DNA from: Actinomycetota bacterium
Lineage (GTDB): Bacteria; Actinomycetota; Acidimicrobiia; Acidimicrobiales; Ilumatobacteraceae
NCBI GenBank assembly: GCA_026393475.1
Contig: JAPLAA010000009.1
Coordinates: 62,001 to 126,000 of the forward strand
DNA length: 64,000 nucleotides
Direction: 5' to 3'
Shown: piece by piece, positions 42,236 to 52,008 of the stretch
Layout: each line of letters begins with the position of its first letter
Numbering within the stretch: the stretch's first letter is position 1
Translations under genes and position numbers: made by a program
The notes under the pieces: model-generated
Databases searched by the model: none
What the model was told of the DNA's origin: nothing
The model's input: only the letters and a program-made list of their open reading frames with translations

Positions 42236-43776
42236 GGCACCGACGTCGGCCCATCGACGGGCACGCCGTCGAGGTCGAACCACGAGATCGTCACCGGCAG
42301 GTCGCCGTCGATCTCCGCCGCCACCGCGTACACCGGGGTGTCGCCGACCTGGCGCAGGTCGACCTCCTGCGGCTCGAGTCCTGGCTGCGCGACGACCACC
42401 CGCAAGCCGTCGTTCGGCCACGTGTTCGTGACGAGGAGGAACGCCTGCTCCAGCGAGCGGTACGCCGTGACCGTCGGCCCGCTCACGGGCTCGAACGGGC
42501 TGCTGAAGTAGTACTCGTTCGCGCTGATCGAGAACCAGGTCCGGTCGATCTGCGCGTTCCAGCGATCCATCCCGAGGCCGCCGGTTCCGATGCCCGTGGG
42601 CGGCTCGGACTCGAACTCCACCCCCGGGCCGTTCATCGTCTCGAGCGAGGCCTCTCGCCACGCGTCCGGCTCGGCCAGCTCCAGGAGCGCGCTGAGTTCG
42701 AGCGCGTCGGTGAGGTCGGTCGGGCTCGACACCGTCACCAGCTGGCCGTCGGGGAGCTCGAACCGCACGACGCTGTACGCCGTCTCACGCGAATCGGTCG
42801 CGACGACGATCGTGCTGGGGTCGGCGACACCGTCGGTGAGTGCCGCGAGGCCGGCCAGCTCGTCGGGGTCGAGCGCGGCGACATCGACCGGCACCGACGC
42901 CACGAGGTCGGCGAGGAGTCGTTCGGTCGGCGTCGGCCGGTCGACGGTGACCTGGATCCACAGACCCGTGGCCGGGTCGGCGAAGTAGCTCCAGGCATCG
43001 GGCATCCCCACCACACCACCCCACGGGTACCAATCGATGTTCTCGGCGGCGCGCAGTTCGAGTCCGTCGAACGGCCCGCCCGGGTCGAGCAGATCGCCGT
43101 GGTCGATGCCGCGCGCATCGATGGTGACGGAGCCGGCGATGCGGGCGATCTCGGTGAGCTCGAGGCCGAACGTGGTGATCGCGAACGCCACGCCATCGGT
43201 CGGCGGGAGCGTCACCTCGACGACGCCGTCGCTCGCGATGCTCATCAGCGCCTGGCGCCCGCCCACGTCGATGCGGACGGCACCCTCGCGAAGGGTTTGG
43301 AAGTCGCCCATCTGCTCGCGCGAGTCGATCACGACCCAATGGCCGCTCGCGCGGGCAGCGTCGGGCGACATCCATACCTCCAACGGGTCGCCGACGGAGA
43401 AGTACCCCTGGTCGGACTGCGCGCCCGCGAGCTGGAACGGCGAGGGCCCGACGAGCAGCATCCCCGGAGGATTCGTGTCGTAGCCGGGCGGCAGGGTCGG
43501 CTCGGGCGCGTCGGTGGTTGTCGGTCGAGGTGTGGTGGTCGTCGGTGCCGGCACCGTCGTCGGTGGCGTCGCCACCTCCTCGCCGTCCCACGGTGCGGCG
43601 GCGATCACGCCGCCGGCGAGCAGGCCGGTCACGCCGACCACCGCCAGGATGGTGAGCCAGCGTGAGCGCGGCGGCTCGTCGTCGAAGCCTCGGTCGTCGT
43701 CACCGTCGAAGCCGACGAAGTCGACCTCCTCGCCCGAGCCGAAGGCACCCTCACGCGGTGGCAGGAACTCGATCAC
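42232..43776 (-). CDS. Paralog C of the tandem membrane-protein family
   Basis: A 514-aa protein with IEFLPPREGAFG, DFVGFDGDDD, EPPRSRWLTILAVVGVTG and a span ending AAAPW. A Thr/Pro linker precedes the extracytoplasmic region, which has ARASGHWVVID, IDVGGRQALMSI and FGLELTEIARIAGSV. The GTG at 43776 overlaps the D stop and has AGGAGG 7 nt upstream, the clearest ribosome-binding site in the run. Function unknown. No catalytic motif was recognised. Confidence 0.8.
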   Translation of the reverse strand: MIEFLPPREGAFGSGEEVDFVGFDGDDDRGFDDEPPRSRWLTILAVVGVTGLLAGGVIAAAPWDGEEVATPPTTVPAPTTTTPRPTTTDAPEPTLPPGYDTNPPGMLLVGPSPFQLAGAQSDQGYFSVGDPLEVWMSPDAARASGHWVVIDSREQMGDFQTLREGAVRIDVGGRQALMSIASDGVVEVTLPPTDGVAFAITTFGLELTEIARIAGSVTIDARGIDHGDLLDPGGPFDGLELRAAENIDWYPWGGVVGMPDAWSYFADPATGLWIQVTVDRPTPTERLLADLVASVPVDVAALDPDELAGLAALTDGVADPSTIVVATDSRETAYSVVRFELPDGQLVTVSSPTDLTDALELSALLELAEPDAWREASLETMNGPGVEFESEPPTGIGTGGLGMDRWNAQIDRTWFSISANEYYFSSPFEPVSGPTVTAYRSLEQAFLLVTNTWPNDGLRVVVAQPGLEPQEVDLRQVGDTPVYAVAAEIDGDLPVTISWFDLDGVPVDGPTSVP

Positions 43777-45443
43777 CGGCCCACCTCCTGGTCGGCCATG
43801 CCCGCATCGGGTTCCCACGGAGCGAACCGGTGCAGCACGGTGCCGTCGACCGCCACGACCTGCGCCTCGAAGCTGCCCGGACGCGTGCCGTCGACGATGC
43901 TCGTGCCGTCGACCGCGAGCGCGCCGAACCACACCTGTTCCACATCGTCTGTCGACGCACCAGCCACCAGATCCGTTGCACCGAGTCCGAACATCTGCCC
44001 GTCGGCATCGCCGACCCGGATCAGCAGCGAACCCGGTTCGGTCGACCGGGCGATCAGCAACGTGGCCGAGCCCACCGTCACCGGGGTGATCGTCATCGTC
44101 GGGCGGCCGAGCGTGCCCTCGTAGGTCTCGTCGCCGACGCGCACCGACAACTCGTCGTTCGACGCCCAGTGCAGCACCGACCAGACCGTCGCCGGGCCAT
44201 CGGCGAGGGTGCCGCTGCCGATGGTGATGCCGGGCGGCGTGCGCGGTTCGGTGGTCTGCGGGAACGCGACGTTGCGCGCCCTTCGCTCGGCCGCAGCCCA
44301 GTCCTCCGCCGAAGCGAACTGCACATCGGGGATCGTCGCGAGCAGGTCGATCAGGTCGCCGGTGGTGAGCAGCGAGACGGCCGTGTCGTCCTCCTGCCAG
44401 CGTGCGACGACGATGTCGAAACCGTCGATCGTGCGCCGGCCGACCGTCAGCCCCTCGCCGTCGAAGTCCTCCTGGGGGCCCCAGCCGTCCGCGAGCGGGA
44501 TGGCCGTGGTGGCGAGGGCGAGCAGCCGCGGGTCGTCGAGCTCGGCGGGTTGCTCCTGCACGATCGTGACGTCGAAGCGGTCGGGGCCCGCGTAGAAGGC
44601 GCTGGTGCGCGGCGGGCCACCGAGCACGGCGCGGGTGGTGAGCTCGACGTCGGTTCGGGCGGCCGCGACCTGCTCGAGGCCGTCGAGCAGGTCGGCGTCG
44701 AACGACGGCCGGTCGTCCACGAGCTGGGGCCGGTCGTCGACGATGCTCATCGAGTCGGCCAACTCGATCATGCGGGTGAGGCCGAGGCCGAACGCGTCGA
44801 TGGTGACGAGGCGCGAGGCGTCGGTCTGGCCGGCGTCGAACGACAGCGAGACCACACCGTCGGGGTCGACCGACGCGTGGCCGTTCCGGCCGCCGACGTC
44901 GACCCGGAACCACTCGGGCGTCGACGGATCCCACGAGGCGAACGGTTCGAGGAGCACCGAGAACCACCGTCCGCTGGTGCGCGTCGCATCGGCCTCGGCC
45001 CACACCTCGCCCCAGCCGATCGAGTCGTCGACCCGGTCGTCACCCCGGGCGAAGAAGGCGGCGGTCAACCCGGTCGGCACGGGATCGAGGAGCCAGCCGG
45101 TGCGAGACGGATCGACCGGCTGCGCCGTCGCGGTCGTCAGCGGCGCCGGGGCGACGAGCGTGGTCGGCGTGGTCGGCGTGGTGGTGGTGGTCGACGGTGG
45201 CGTCGCATCGGTGTCGCCCGACCACGGGGCCGCGGCGACCACCCCACCGGCGAGCAGTCCCACCACCGCGATCCCGGCCAGCACCGGCAGCCATCGGGAC
45301 GCCGGCTCGTCGTCGTCGGTGTCGTCCCAGGCGTCGCCGTCGAAGCCGACGAAGACCTCGCCGGGGCCGTCGACCCCGTCGGCCGGGCCGAAGGCGCGCT
45401 CGTCCGGCGGGAGGAACTCGATCAGACCCGGTTCCGGCGGCAC
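43773..45443 (-). CDS. Paralog D, first gene of the tandem membrane-protein family
   Basis: A 556-aa protein with IEFLPPDERAFG, then EVFVGFDGDAWDDTDDDE and SRWLPVLAGIAVVGLLAGG ending in AAAPW. The Thr/Pro linker leads to a region with TRTSGRWFSVLL, VDVGGRNGHASV and FGLGLTRMIELADSM. It aligns best with A. An ATG at 45473 is in frame, but comparison with A and the shared promoter favour the GTG at 45443. It starts the D-C-B-A run, divergent from groES across two HrcA-type operators. Confidence 0.8.
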   Translation of the reverse strand: MPPEPGLIEFLPPDERAFGPADGVDGPGEVFVGFDGDAWDDTDDDEPASRWLPVLAGIAVVGLLAGGVVAAAPWSGDTDATPPSTTTTTPTTPTTLVAPAPLTTATAQPVDPSRTGWLLDPVPTGLTAAFFARGDDRVDDSIGWGEVWAEADATRTSGRWFSVLLEPFASWDPSTPEWFRVDVGGRNGHASVDPDGVVSLSFDAGQTDASRLVTIDAFGLGLTRMIELADSMSIVDDRPQLVDDRPSFDADLLDGLEQVAAARTDVELTTRAVLGGPPRTSAFYAGPDRFDVTIVQEQPAELDDPRLLALATTAIPLADGWGPQEDFDGEGLTVGRRTIDGFDIVVARWQEDDTAVSLLTTGDLIDLLATIPDVQFASAEDWAAAERRARNVAFPQTTEPRTPPGITIGSGTLADGPATVWSVLHWASNDELSVRVGDETYEGTLGRPTMTITPVTVGSATLLIARSTEPGSLLIRVGDADGQMFGLGATDLVAGASTDDVEQVWFGALAVDGTSIVDGTRPGSFEAQVVAVDGTVLHRFAPWEPDAGMADQEVGR

Positions 45444-45478
45444 CCGGCCATTGTTCCACCCGGACCCCGTCATGGGAA
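45444..45478 (-). promoter_or_regulatory. Twin-type promoter of paralog D
   Basis: In the gene direction TTCCCA (plus 45473-45478), 17 nt, AACAAT (plus 45450-45455), then 6 nt and GTG. It matches the paralog A promoter in sequence and spacing. The first HrcA-type site begins 14 bp upstream of this -35. Confidence 0.65.
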
Positions 45479-45491
45479 CCCGGACGAGGCG

Positions 45492-45518
45492 TTAGCACTC
45501 TCACCTCCCGGTTGCTAA
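45492..45518. promoter_or_regulatory. CIRCE-like operator 1 (HrcA)
   Basis: TTAGCACTC, 9 nt, GGTTGCTAA. The left arm is the perfect consensus and the right arm matches 7 of 9 positions. It lies between the paralog D and groES promoters and could affect both. Confidence 0.75.
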
Positions 45519-45541
45519 CGGGTGGGTCGAGCGCGTAACCT
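45512..45541 (+). promoter_or_regulatory. Candidate groES promoter between the two operators
   Basis: TTGCTA (45512-45517) and TAACCT (45536-45541) are 18 nt apart. The -35 lies in operator 1 and the -10 abuts operator 2, so HrcA binding would block it. Confidence 0.5.
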
Positions 45542-45567
45542 TGGCACTCGCGACGGTCGAGTGCTAA
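45541..45567. promoter_or_regulatory. CIRCE operator 2 (HrcA)
   Basis: TTGGCACTC, 9 nt, GAGTGCTAA: one mismatch from the CIRCE consensus. It lies 66 bp before the groES ATG. hrcA itself is not in the window. Confidence 0.88.
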
Positions 45568-45632
45568 CGGCCGTCCACCGTTCAGAACAAACCCCGTACC
45601 ACCACGTGTACAAGCCAATGGAGGCCTGCACC

Positions 45633-45926
45633 ATGTCACTCAAGCCGCTTGACGATCGCATCGTCGTGAAGCCCAACGAGGCCGAGCAGACCACTGCGTC
45701 CGGTCTGGTGATCCCCGATACCGCCAAGGAGAAGCCCCAGCAGGGTTCCGTCATCGCCGTCGGCCCCGGCCGCTGGAGCGACGACAAGGGCGCGCACACC
45801 CCGCTGACCGTGCAGGTCGGCGACACCGTGCTGTACTCGAAGTACGGCGGCACCGAGGTCACGATCGACGGCCAGGATCTCCTGATCCTCACCAGCCGTG
45901 ACGTGCTCGCGATCGTCGAGAAGTGA
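45633..45926 (+). CDS. groES: Co-chaperonin GroES
   Basis: A 97-aa GroES cap. [20 protein letters not shown], the mobile loop [16 protein letters not shown] and the end [15 protein letters not shown] are standard. GGAGG lies 8 nt before the ATG at 45633. It is co-transcribed with groEL 11 bp later under HrcA-type control. Confidence 0.97.
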   Translation: MSLKPLDDRIVVKPNEAEQTTASGLVIPDTAKEKPQQGSVIAVGPGRWSDDKGAHTPLTVQVGDTVLYSKYGGTEVTIDGQDLLILTSRDVLAIVEK

Positions 45927-45931
45927 GCTGA

Positions 45932-47578
<1,647 letters not shown>

Positions 47579-47678
47579 CCCAGGCTCGTTGAGCCGTTCC
47601 GCATCCGGACCTCACTGCGGGGCCCGGACGCGGGAATGAAGTGAACAGAGGGGTGGCTGTCTCGCACATCCCCCCGAA

Positions 47679-47728
47679 CGACACCCCCGGCGCCGCCCAC
47701 GAGGCAGGCCCGGGGGTGTCGTGTTTTT
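47679..47728 (+). terminator. Rho-independent terminator after groEL
   Basis: CGACACCCCCGG (47679-47690) and CCGGGGGTGTCG (47710-47721) form a perfect 12-bp stem, followed by TGTTTTT. It is the most classical terminator in the window, about 100 bp after the groEL stop. Confidence 0.85.
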
Positions 47729-47822
47729 CCCGTCGCCTCGATCGCTCGCCTCGATGGGTCGCCTCGAGCCGTCGCCTCGGTCGGGCCCGGCGCGACACGG
47801 CAACGCCAGTAGCCTGCGGGCC

Positions 47823-48311
47823 GTGGCATCGAGCAGCGGATCCGGGAAGCGGCCCTTCTGGATGCACCAGGCGGTCGAGTACCTGCTCGGCGGCGTCCTC
47901 GTCGCCCAGGGCCTGCAGAGCCCCGATCCGCTGGTCCCCACGCTCGCCGGCGTGCTGGTGCTCGCCAACGCATGCACGGTGCGCGACGGCGCGCTGTCGG
48001 CGTTCCGAGTGCTCAGCCGGGCGACGCACCGTGTCCTCGACGTGGTCGTGATCGCGGCCGTGCTCGTGCTCGCCGTGCAGCCCTGGCTGGCGGTCGACTC
48101 GGGCGCCCGGATCGTCATGGTCGGCATCGCCGCGGTCATGGCATTCGTCTGGTGGCAGAGCAGCTTCGCCGAGAAGGCCAAGCGCGAGGCCACCCGGGCC
48201 GCGATGGCCGCCGAAGGCGGCCGCAGCACCGACATCGGCCGCCGGGCGGGACGCCTGGTGGGCGACGGCATCAACGCGGCCCGACGGTTCGAGCGCCGCA
48301 AGAAGACCTGA
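47823..48311 (+). CDS. Small integral membrane protein, unknown
   Basis: A 162-aa protein with two to four membrane helices (LLGGVLVAQGLQS..., VLDVVVIAAVLVLAVQPWLA, ARIVMVGIAAVMAFVWW) and a basic C-terminal tail (FAEKAKREATRAAMAAEGG...RRFERRKK). Start chosen at the GTG at 47823, with TAGCCT 7 nt before it; the frame is open further upstream through the groEL terminator. Not recognised. The 60-aa gene follows 17 bp later. Confidence 0.7.
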   Translation: MASSSGSGKRPFWMHQAVEYLLGGVLVAQGLQSPDPLVPTLAGVLVLANACTVRDGALSAFRVLSRATHRVLDVVVIAAVLVLAVQPWLAVDSGARIVMVGIAAVMAFVWWQSSFAEKAKREATRAAMAAEGGRSTDIGRRAGRLVGDGINAARRFERRKKT

Positions 48312-48328
48312 CGGTAGCCTCGGACCTC

Positions 48329-48511
48329 ATGGCGTTCGACATCCCCGCACCCGACCTCAACAAGCTCATCGCCGCGTGGGACGACTGGGAGACCGGCGCC
48401 GAGACCCCCGGCAAGGTGCTGTCGAAGCTCAAGACCGCCGGCCTGCCCGCCGTGCTCGCCCAGCTGCGCGACAGCGGCTGGACGCCGTCGTCCGGCGCAG
48501 CCGCCGACTGA
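48329..48511 (+). CDS. 60-aa conserved-looking hypothetical protein
   Basis: It starts MAFDIPAPDLNKLIAAWDDW and continues with a predicted helix (GKVLSKLKTAGLPAVLAQLR). There is no membrane span. TAGCCT lies 8 nt before the ATG and the codon use matches neighbours. The fold looks like a short helical bundle. Function unknown. Confidence 0.65.
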   Translation: MAFDIPAPDLNKLIAAWDDWETGAETPGKVLSKLKTAGLPAVLAQLRDSGWTPSSGAAAD

Positions 48512-48524
48512 GCCGGATCCTCCG

Positions 48525-49232
48525 GTGAGCGGAGGGTCGGTGCCCCGACGCGGCGGCGAGCAGCACATCCCACGCCCCGACCTGTGGCGCCCCGGCGCCA
48601 CGGCCCCGTGGGCCGACCGACGCGACGTCATCCGGCTCGATGCACTCCTCGACGTGGTGCGCGCCCGCGCCCCGCAACGGCTGGCGCCGCCCTTCCCCGT
48701 CGCCCGCAACTCGGCCGTGCTCGTCGTGCTCCACGACACGGGCACCGGCGGGATCGACGGTGTCGAGGCGCTGTTCACCAAGCGGGCGCAACACCTGCGC
48801 AACCACAAGGGCGAGATCAGCTTCCCCGGCGGGCGCATGGAGCCCGGCGAGACGCCGGTGGAGACGGCGTTGCGCGAGGCCTGGGAGGAGGTCGCCCTCG
48901 ACCCGTCGCTCGTGACCGTGGTCGGCGAACTCGACCACCTGTCGACCGTGGTGAGCAACAGCTACATCGTGCCGGTGGTGGCCACCGTCGACGAGCGGCC
49001 CGAGCTGGCGCCGCACGCGGGCGAGGTCGACCGGATCCTGTGGGTGCCCCTCGACGAGCTCGCCCGCGGCGACACCTATCGCGAGGAGTGGTGGGGGATC
49101 GGCGACCTCGAACGACCGATCCACTTCTTCGAACTCGACGACGAGACGATCTGGGGTGCCACGGCGCGGATGCTGCACCAGTTGCTCCGGCTCGCCCACG
49201 GCGTGGACGGGCCGGAGCCACCTGCCTGGTGA
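48525..49232 (+). CDS. Nudix hydrolase (CoA pyrophosphatase-like, NudL group)
   Basis: A 235-aa Nudix protein. The Nudix box reads GGRMEPGETPVETALREAWE followed by EV, and the preceding TKRAQHLRNHKGEISFPGG is the extra motif of the CoA/acyl-CoA pyrophosphatase group. It probably cleaves CoA to phosphopantetheine and 3',5'-ADP. The GTG at 48525 is used; a GTG at 48540 with GGAGG 4 nt before it is a real alternative. Confidence 0.85.
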   Translation: MSGGSVPRRGGEQHIPRPDLWRPGATAPWADRRDVIRLDALLDVVRARAPQRLAPPFPVARNSAVLVVLHDTGTGGIDGVEALFTKRAQHLRNHKGEISFPGGRMEPGETPVETALREAWEEVALDPSLVTVVGELDHLSTVVSNSYIVPVVATVDERPELAPHAGEVDRILWVPLDELARGDTYREEWWGIGDLERPIHFFELDDETIWGATARMLHQLLRLAHGVDGPEPPAW

Positions 49233-49272
49233 GTCGCCCAGCCGGCTCGGCCGACGACGATCGGTCGTCCCG

Positions 49273-49767
49273 TCAGGGGCCGCCGGCAACTCGCACCGCG
49301 GCGTAGAAGGTCTCGACCCACCCGAAGCACGTGGGGCGATCGCTCCAGCGTCGGGCGCGACAGTGCGCCGACATGTCGGCGTACAGCTGACGATCGACCC
49401 GTCGTCGACTGGTGGCGTTCCAGAACGTGGCGCCCGACCCATATCGACGCTCCATCAGCTGGAGGTTGCGATAGCCGAAATCGTGACGGCGACAGGGAGC
49501 CCGGAAGTCGAACGTGCGGCCGGTGGAGCCGACGAACGGCGCCGAGCACCAGTCGGTCGTCCAGTCGAACCAGGGGTCGCCGTGGTCGGCGATCCACGTG
49601 AAGTCGGCGATGGACGTGTGGAACAGCACCTGTTCGACGTAGGCGAGGTCGCCGCCGGCGGAACCGCTGGCAGCCTGGACGGCACGGACGACGGGATCGG
49701 CGACCGCCGACGACAGGACGGTCAGGACGCTCGTGACCGCGACGAGCACTCGGGTCGTGGACCGCAT
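49273..49767 (-). CDS. Secreted prokaryotic phospholipase A2-like protein
   Basis: A 164-aa protein with a signal peptide (residues 1-23, RSTTRVLVAVTSVLTVLSSA). The catalytic motif is APCRRHDFGYRN (Cys-x2-His-Asp) around residues 90-101. A second Cys pair (CSAP and CFGW) could form the stabilising disulfides of the family. Prokaryotic PLA2 cleaves the sn-2 acyl chain outside the cell, usually with Ca2+. It is convergent with the Nudix gene and follows ribH on the same strand by 89 bp. Confidence 0.82.
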   Translation of the reverse strand: MRSTTRVLVAVTSVLTVLSSAVADPVVRAVQAASGSAGGDLAYVEQVLFHTSIADFTWIADHGDPWFDWTTDWCSAPFVGSTGRTFDFRAPCRRHDFGYRNLQLMERRYGSGATFWNATSRRRVDRQLYADMSAHCRARRWSDRPTCFGWVETFYAAVRVAGGP

Positions 49768-49856
49768 GGTGCTCCTTGGCCCGCCCGCCGGATCGGCCCG
49801 GCGGTGGGGTGGGCGGAGTCAACCGGGCGCGGTTCGGCGACGCAACCCGAGAACGA

Positions 49857-50330
49857 TCAGGCCGGGTTGCGCAGCGTCCGCAGGAGGGTCGCCATCTCGA
49901 TCGCGCCGATCGCGACCTCCTCGCCCTTGTTGCCCGCCTTGGTGCCGGCGCGCTCGATGGCCTGCTCGATCGTGTCGACGGTGAGCACACCGAACATCAC
50001 CGGGACGCCCGTGTCGACCTGGATGCCCGCGAGGGCGGAGGCACAGGGACCGGCCACATATTCGAAGTGTGCCGTCGCGCCGCGGATGACGGCGCCGAGG
50101 GTCACCACGGCGTCGTGGCGTCCCGACTCGGCCATCACCTTGGCGACGAGCGGGATCTCGTAGGCGCCGGGTACCCAGGCCACCTCGACGTCGTCGTCGG
50201 CGACGCCGTGGCGGCGCAACCCCCGGCGGGCGCCGGCGAGCAGCGACTCGACGACGAATTCGTTGAATCGGCTGCAGACGATGGCGATCCGGAGTCCGGC
50301 TCCGTTCAGGCTTCCTTCGTGCTCGGTCAT
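49857..50330 (-). CDS. ribH: 6,7-dimethyl-8-ribityllumazine synthase
   Basis: A 157-aa lumazine synthase. [48 protein letters not shown] and [17 protein letters not shown] with [11 protein letters not shown] are all intact, including the catalytic His in HFEYV. Its ATG overlaps the ribBA stop by 4 nt. It is in the riboswitch-controlled transcript. Confidence 0.96.
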   Translation of the reverse strand: MTEHEGSLNGAGLRIAIVCSRFNEFVVESLLAGARRGLRRHGVADDDVEVAWVPGAYEIPLVAKVMAESGRHDAVVTLGAVIRGATAHFEYVAGPCASALAGIQVDTGVPVMFGVLTVDTIEQAIERAGTKAGNKGEEVAIGAIEMATLLRTLRNPA

Positions 50331-51739
50331 GCGTGTGCTCCTCGTGAGACGGTGCCGGTCATGGCGGTGCTGCTGGTGCTGCTGGTGGTGGGGGTGGTCA
50401 GGGTGGTGGCGGACGGCTCGTCGAGGTCGAGCAGGTGCCCGAGTCGATCGCGCTTGGTCCGGAGGTAGTGCACGTTCTCGGGGGTGGTGATCGTCGGTAT
50501 CGCGACCCGCTCGACGACGCGCAGCCCGTACCCGTCGAGCCCGCCGTACTTCGCCGGGTTGTTGGTCATGAGCCGGAGATCGGCGACGCCGAGGTCGGTG
50601 AGGATCTGTGCACCGATGCCGTACTCGCGGCTGTCGACGGGCAGGCCGAGGCGGAGGTTCGCGTCGACGGTGTCGAGGCCCTCGTCCTGGAGGGAGTAGG
50701 CCCGGATCTTGTGCCCGATCCCGATGCCGCGCCCTTCGTGACCGCGCAGGTAGACGACGACGCCACGGCCCTCCGCGGCGATGCGGGACATCGCCGACGA
50801 CAACTGCGGTCCGCAGTCGCACCGACGCGAACCGAACACGTCGCCCGTGAGGCACTCGCTGTGCACCCGCACGAGCACGGGCTCGCCGTCGGCGACGTCA
50901 CCGCGGACGAAGGCGAGATGCTCGACACCGTCGACCTCGCTGCGGTACGCGACGCAGTCGAAGTTGCCCCACTCGGTCGGCACGGTCGCCGAGCCGACGC
51001 GGGTGACGAGCTTCTCGTGGCGACGTCGGTGTTCGATCAGCTTCGCGATCGACGACAGGAGCAGCCCGTGCTCGGCACAGAACCGGCGCAGCTCGGGCAG
51101 CCGCGACATGGTGCCGTCGTCGTTGGTGATCTCGCAGATGACACCGACCGGTGCACAGCCGGCGAGGCGTGCGAGGTCGACGGCGGCCTCGGTGTGACCT
51201 GCCCGCTTCAGCACGCCACCCTCGCGGGCGCGCAGGGGGAAGATGTGCCCCGGACGAGCGAAGTGGGTGTAGGTGCGGTCGGGGTCGGCGAGGGCGCGCA
51301 GGGTGGCAGCACGGTCGGCCGCGGAGATGCCCGTCGAGGTGCCCTCGATGAGATCGACGGTGTCGGTGAACGCCGTCCGATGGCTCTCGGTGTTCTGCTC
51401 CACCATCAGCGGCAGTCGCAGGTCGTCGCAGCGGGCGCCGGTGATCGGTGCGCACACGACGCCGCTGCTGTAGCGGATGATGAACGCGAGCTGCTCGGCG
51501 GTGGCGTGCTCGGCCGCCATGATCAGGTCGCCCTCGTTCTCGCGGTCCTCGTCGTCGACCATGACGACCATCTCGCCGCGGGCGATCGCGGCGATGACGT
51601 CGTCGATCTCCGCGAACGGATCGCCCTCACCAGCGATGAGATCGCCGTGATCGGTGGGATCGCTGTGATCGGTGGGATCGCTGTGATCGGTGGGATCGGT
51701 GGGATCGCCGCTGGCGGCGTTCGGGTGCTGGGGGTCCAT
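50327..51739 (-). CDS. ribBA: Bifunctional DHBP synthase / GTP cyclohydrolase II
   Basis: A 470-aa fusion. The N-terminal DHBP synthase has [20 protein letters not shown] and [20 protein letters not shown]. The GTP cyclohydrolase II part has [20 protein letters not shown] (zinc Cys) and [17 protein letters not shown]. An unusual start of about 35 residues contains three DPTDHS-type units from an 18-bp DNA repeat, and the tail is Thr/Ser-rich. The ATG at 51739 has AGGAG 5 nt upstream. The FMN riboswitch lies 118 nt before it. Confidence 0.95.
   Translation of the reverse strand: MDPQHPNAASGDPTDPTDHSDPTDHSDPTDHGDLIAGEGDPFAEIDDVIAAIARGEMVVMVDDEDRENEGDLIMAAEHATAEQLAFIIRYSSGVVCAPITGARCDDLRLPLMVEQNTESHRTAFTDTVDLIEGTSTGISAADRAATLRALADPDRTYTHFARPGHIFPLRAREGGVLKRAGHTEAAVDLARLAGCAPVGVICEITNDDGTMSRLPELRRFCAEHGLLLSSIAKLIEHRRRHEKLVTRVGSATVPTEWGNFDCVAYRSEVDGVEHLAFVRGDVADGEPVLVRVHSECLTGDVFGSRRCDCGPQLSSAMSRIAAEGRGVVVYLRGHEGRGIGIGHKIRAYSLQDEGLDTVDANLRLGLPVDSREYGIGAQILTDLGVADLRLMTNNPAKYGGLDGYGLRVVERVAIPTITTPENVHYLRTKRDRLGHLLDLDEPSATTLTTPTTSSTSSTAMTGTVSRGAHA
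51640..51702 (-). repeat. 18-bp coding repeat at the ribBA 5' end, 3.5 copies
   Basis: On the plus strand, GATCGCYGTGATCGGTGG is present at 51640-51657, 51658-51675 and 51676-51693, with a 9-bp remnant to 51702. It encodes the Asp-Pro-Thr-Asp-His-Ser-type units before the DHBP synthase domain. Confidence 0.9.
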
Positions 51740-51857
51740 GGATGCTCCTGCCGGTTCGGACCCGGGTGCGGGTGGACGCGCAGGAGCGACGACGAACAGA
51801 CCCGCGCCCACCATCGGGCATGCCGACGTGCGCGCGGATCAGGACATCCGATCGATT

Positions 51858-51982
51858 CCCGTGCTCCCATCCGGACTGTGACCGTCGGCCTCGGAGTTCC
51901 ACCGAGTCGGCCCACGAGTGCGAGCACTCGAGGGTTCGCGGGCTGTACCGCCGGTTGGGACTTCCACCCGACCCCGCACGGG
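51858..51982 (-). promoter_or_regulatory. FMN riboswitch (RFN element)
   Basis: In the gene direction, P1 is CCCGTGC (plus 51976-51982) pairing perfectly with GCACGGG (plus 51858-51864). Between them are the conserved RFN segments GGAAGTCCCAACCGGCGGTA, AGCCCGCGA, GGGCCGACTCGGTGGAA, AGGCCGACGGT and AGTCCGGATGGGAG. FMN binding should lower ribBA-ribH expression. Its control element must lie within the 118 nt to the ATG. Confidence 0.95.
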
Positions 51983-52002
51983 GGTGTGTTGTTGTGCGGC
52001 CG

Positions 52003-52008
52003 AGGCTA
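52003..52008 (-). promoter_or_regulatory. Candidate -10 of the riboswitch transcript, inside an upstream stop codon
   Basis: In the gene direction TAGCCT lies at plus 52008-52003. Its TAG is the stop codon of the PLP decarboxylase (52006-52008). The riboswitch P1 begins about 21 nt downstream. A weak TTGGGC lies 19 nt upstream. Confidence 0.5.

Noticed and set aside
40256..42511. 751-residue open frame on the plus strand
   Set aside because: It is antisense to paralogs A and B, which have clear motifs, membrane spans and coupled starts. This frame has none.
45444..45473. ATG at 45473 as the start of paralog D
   Set aside because: It lies inside the promoter shared with paralog A; the GTG at 45443 is at the matching position.
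51640..51702. Possible CRISPR-like array
   Set aside because: The units are contiguous 18-bp repeats without spacers and lie inside ribBA.
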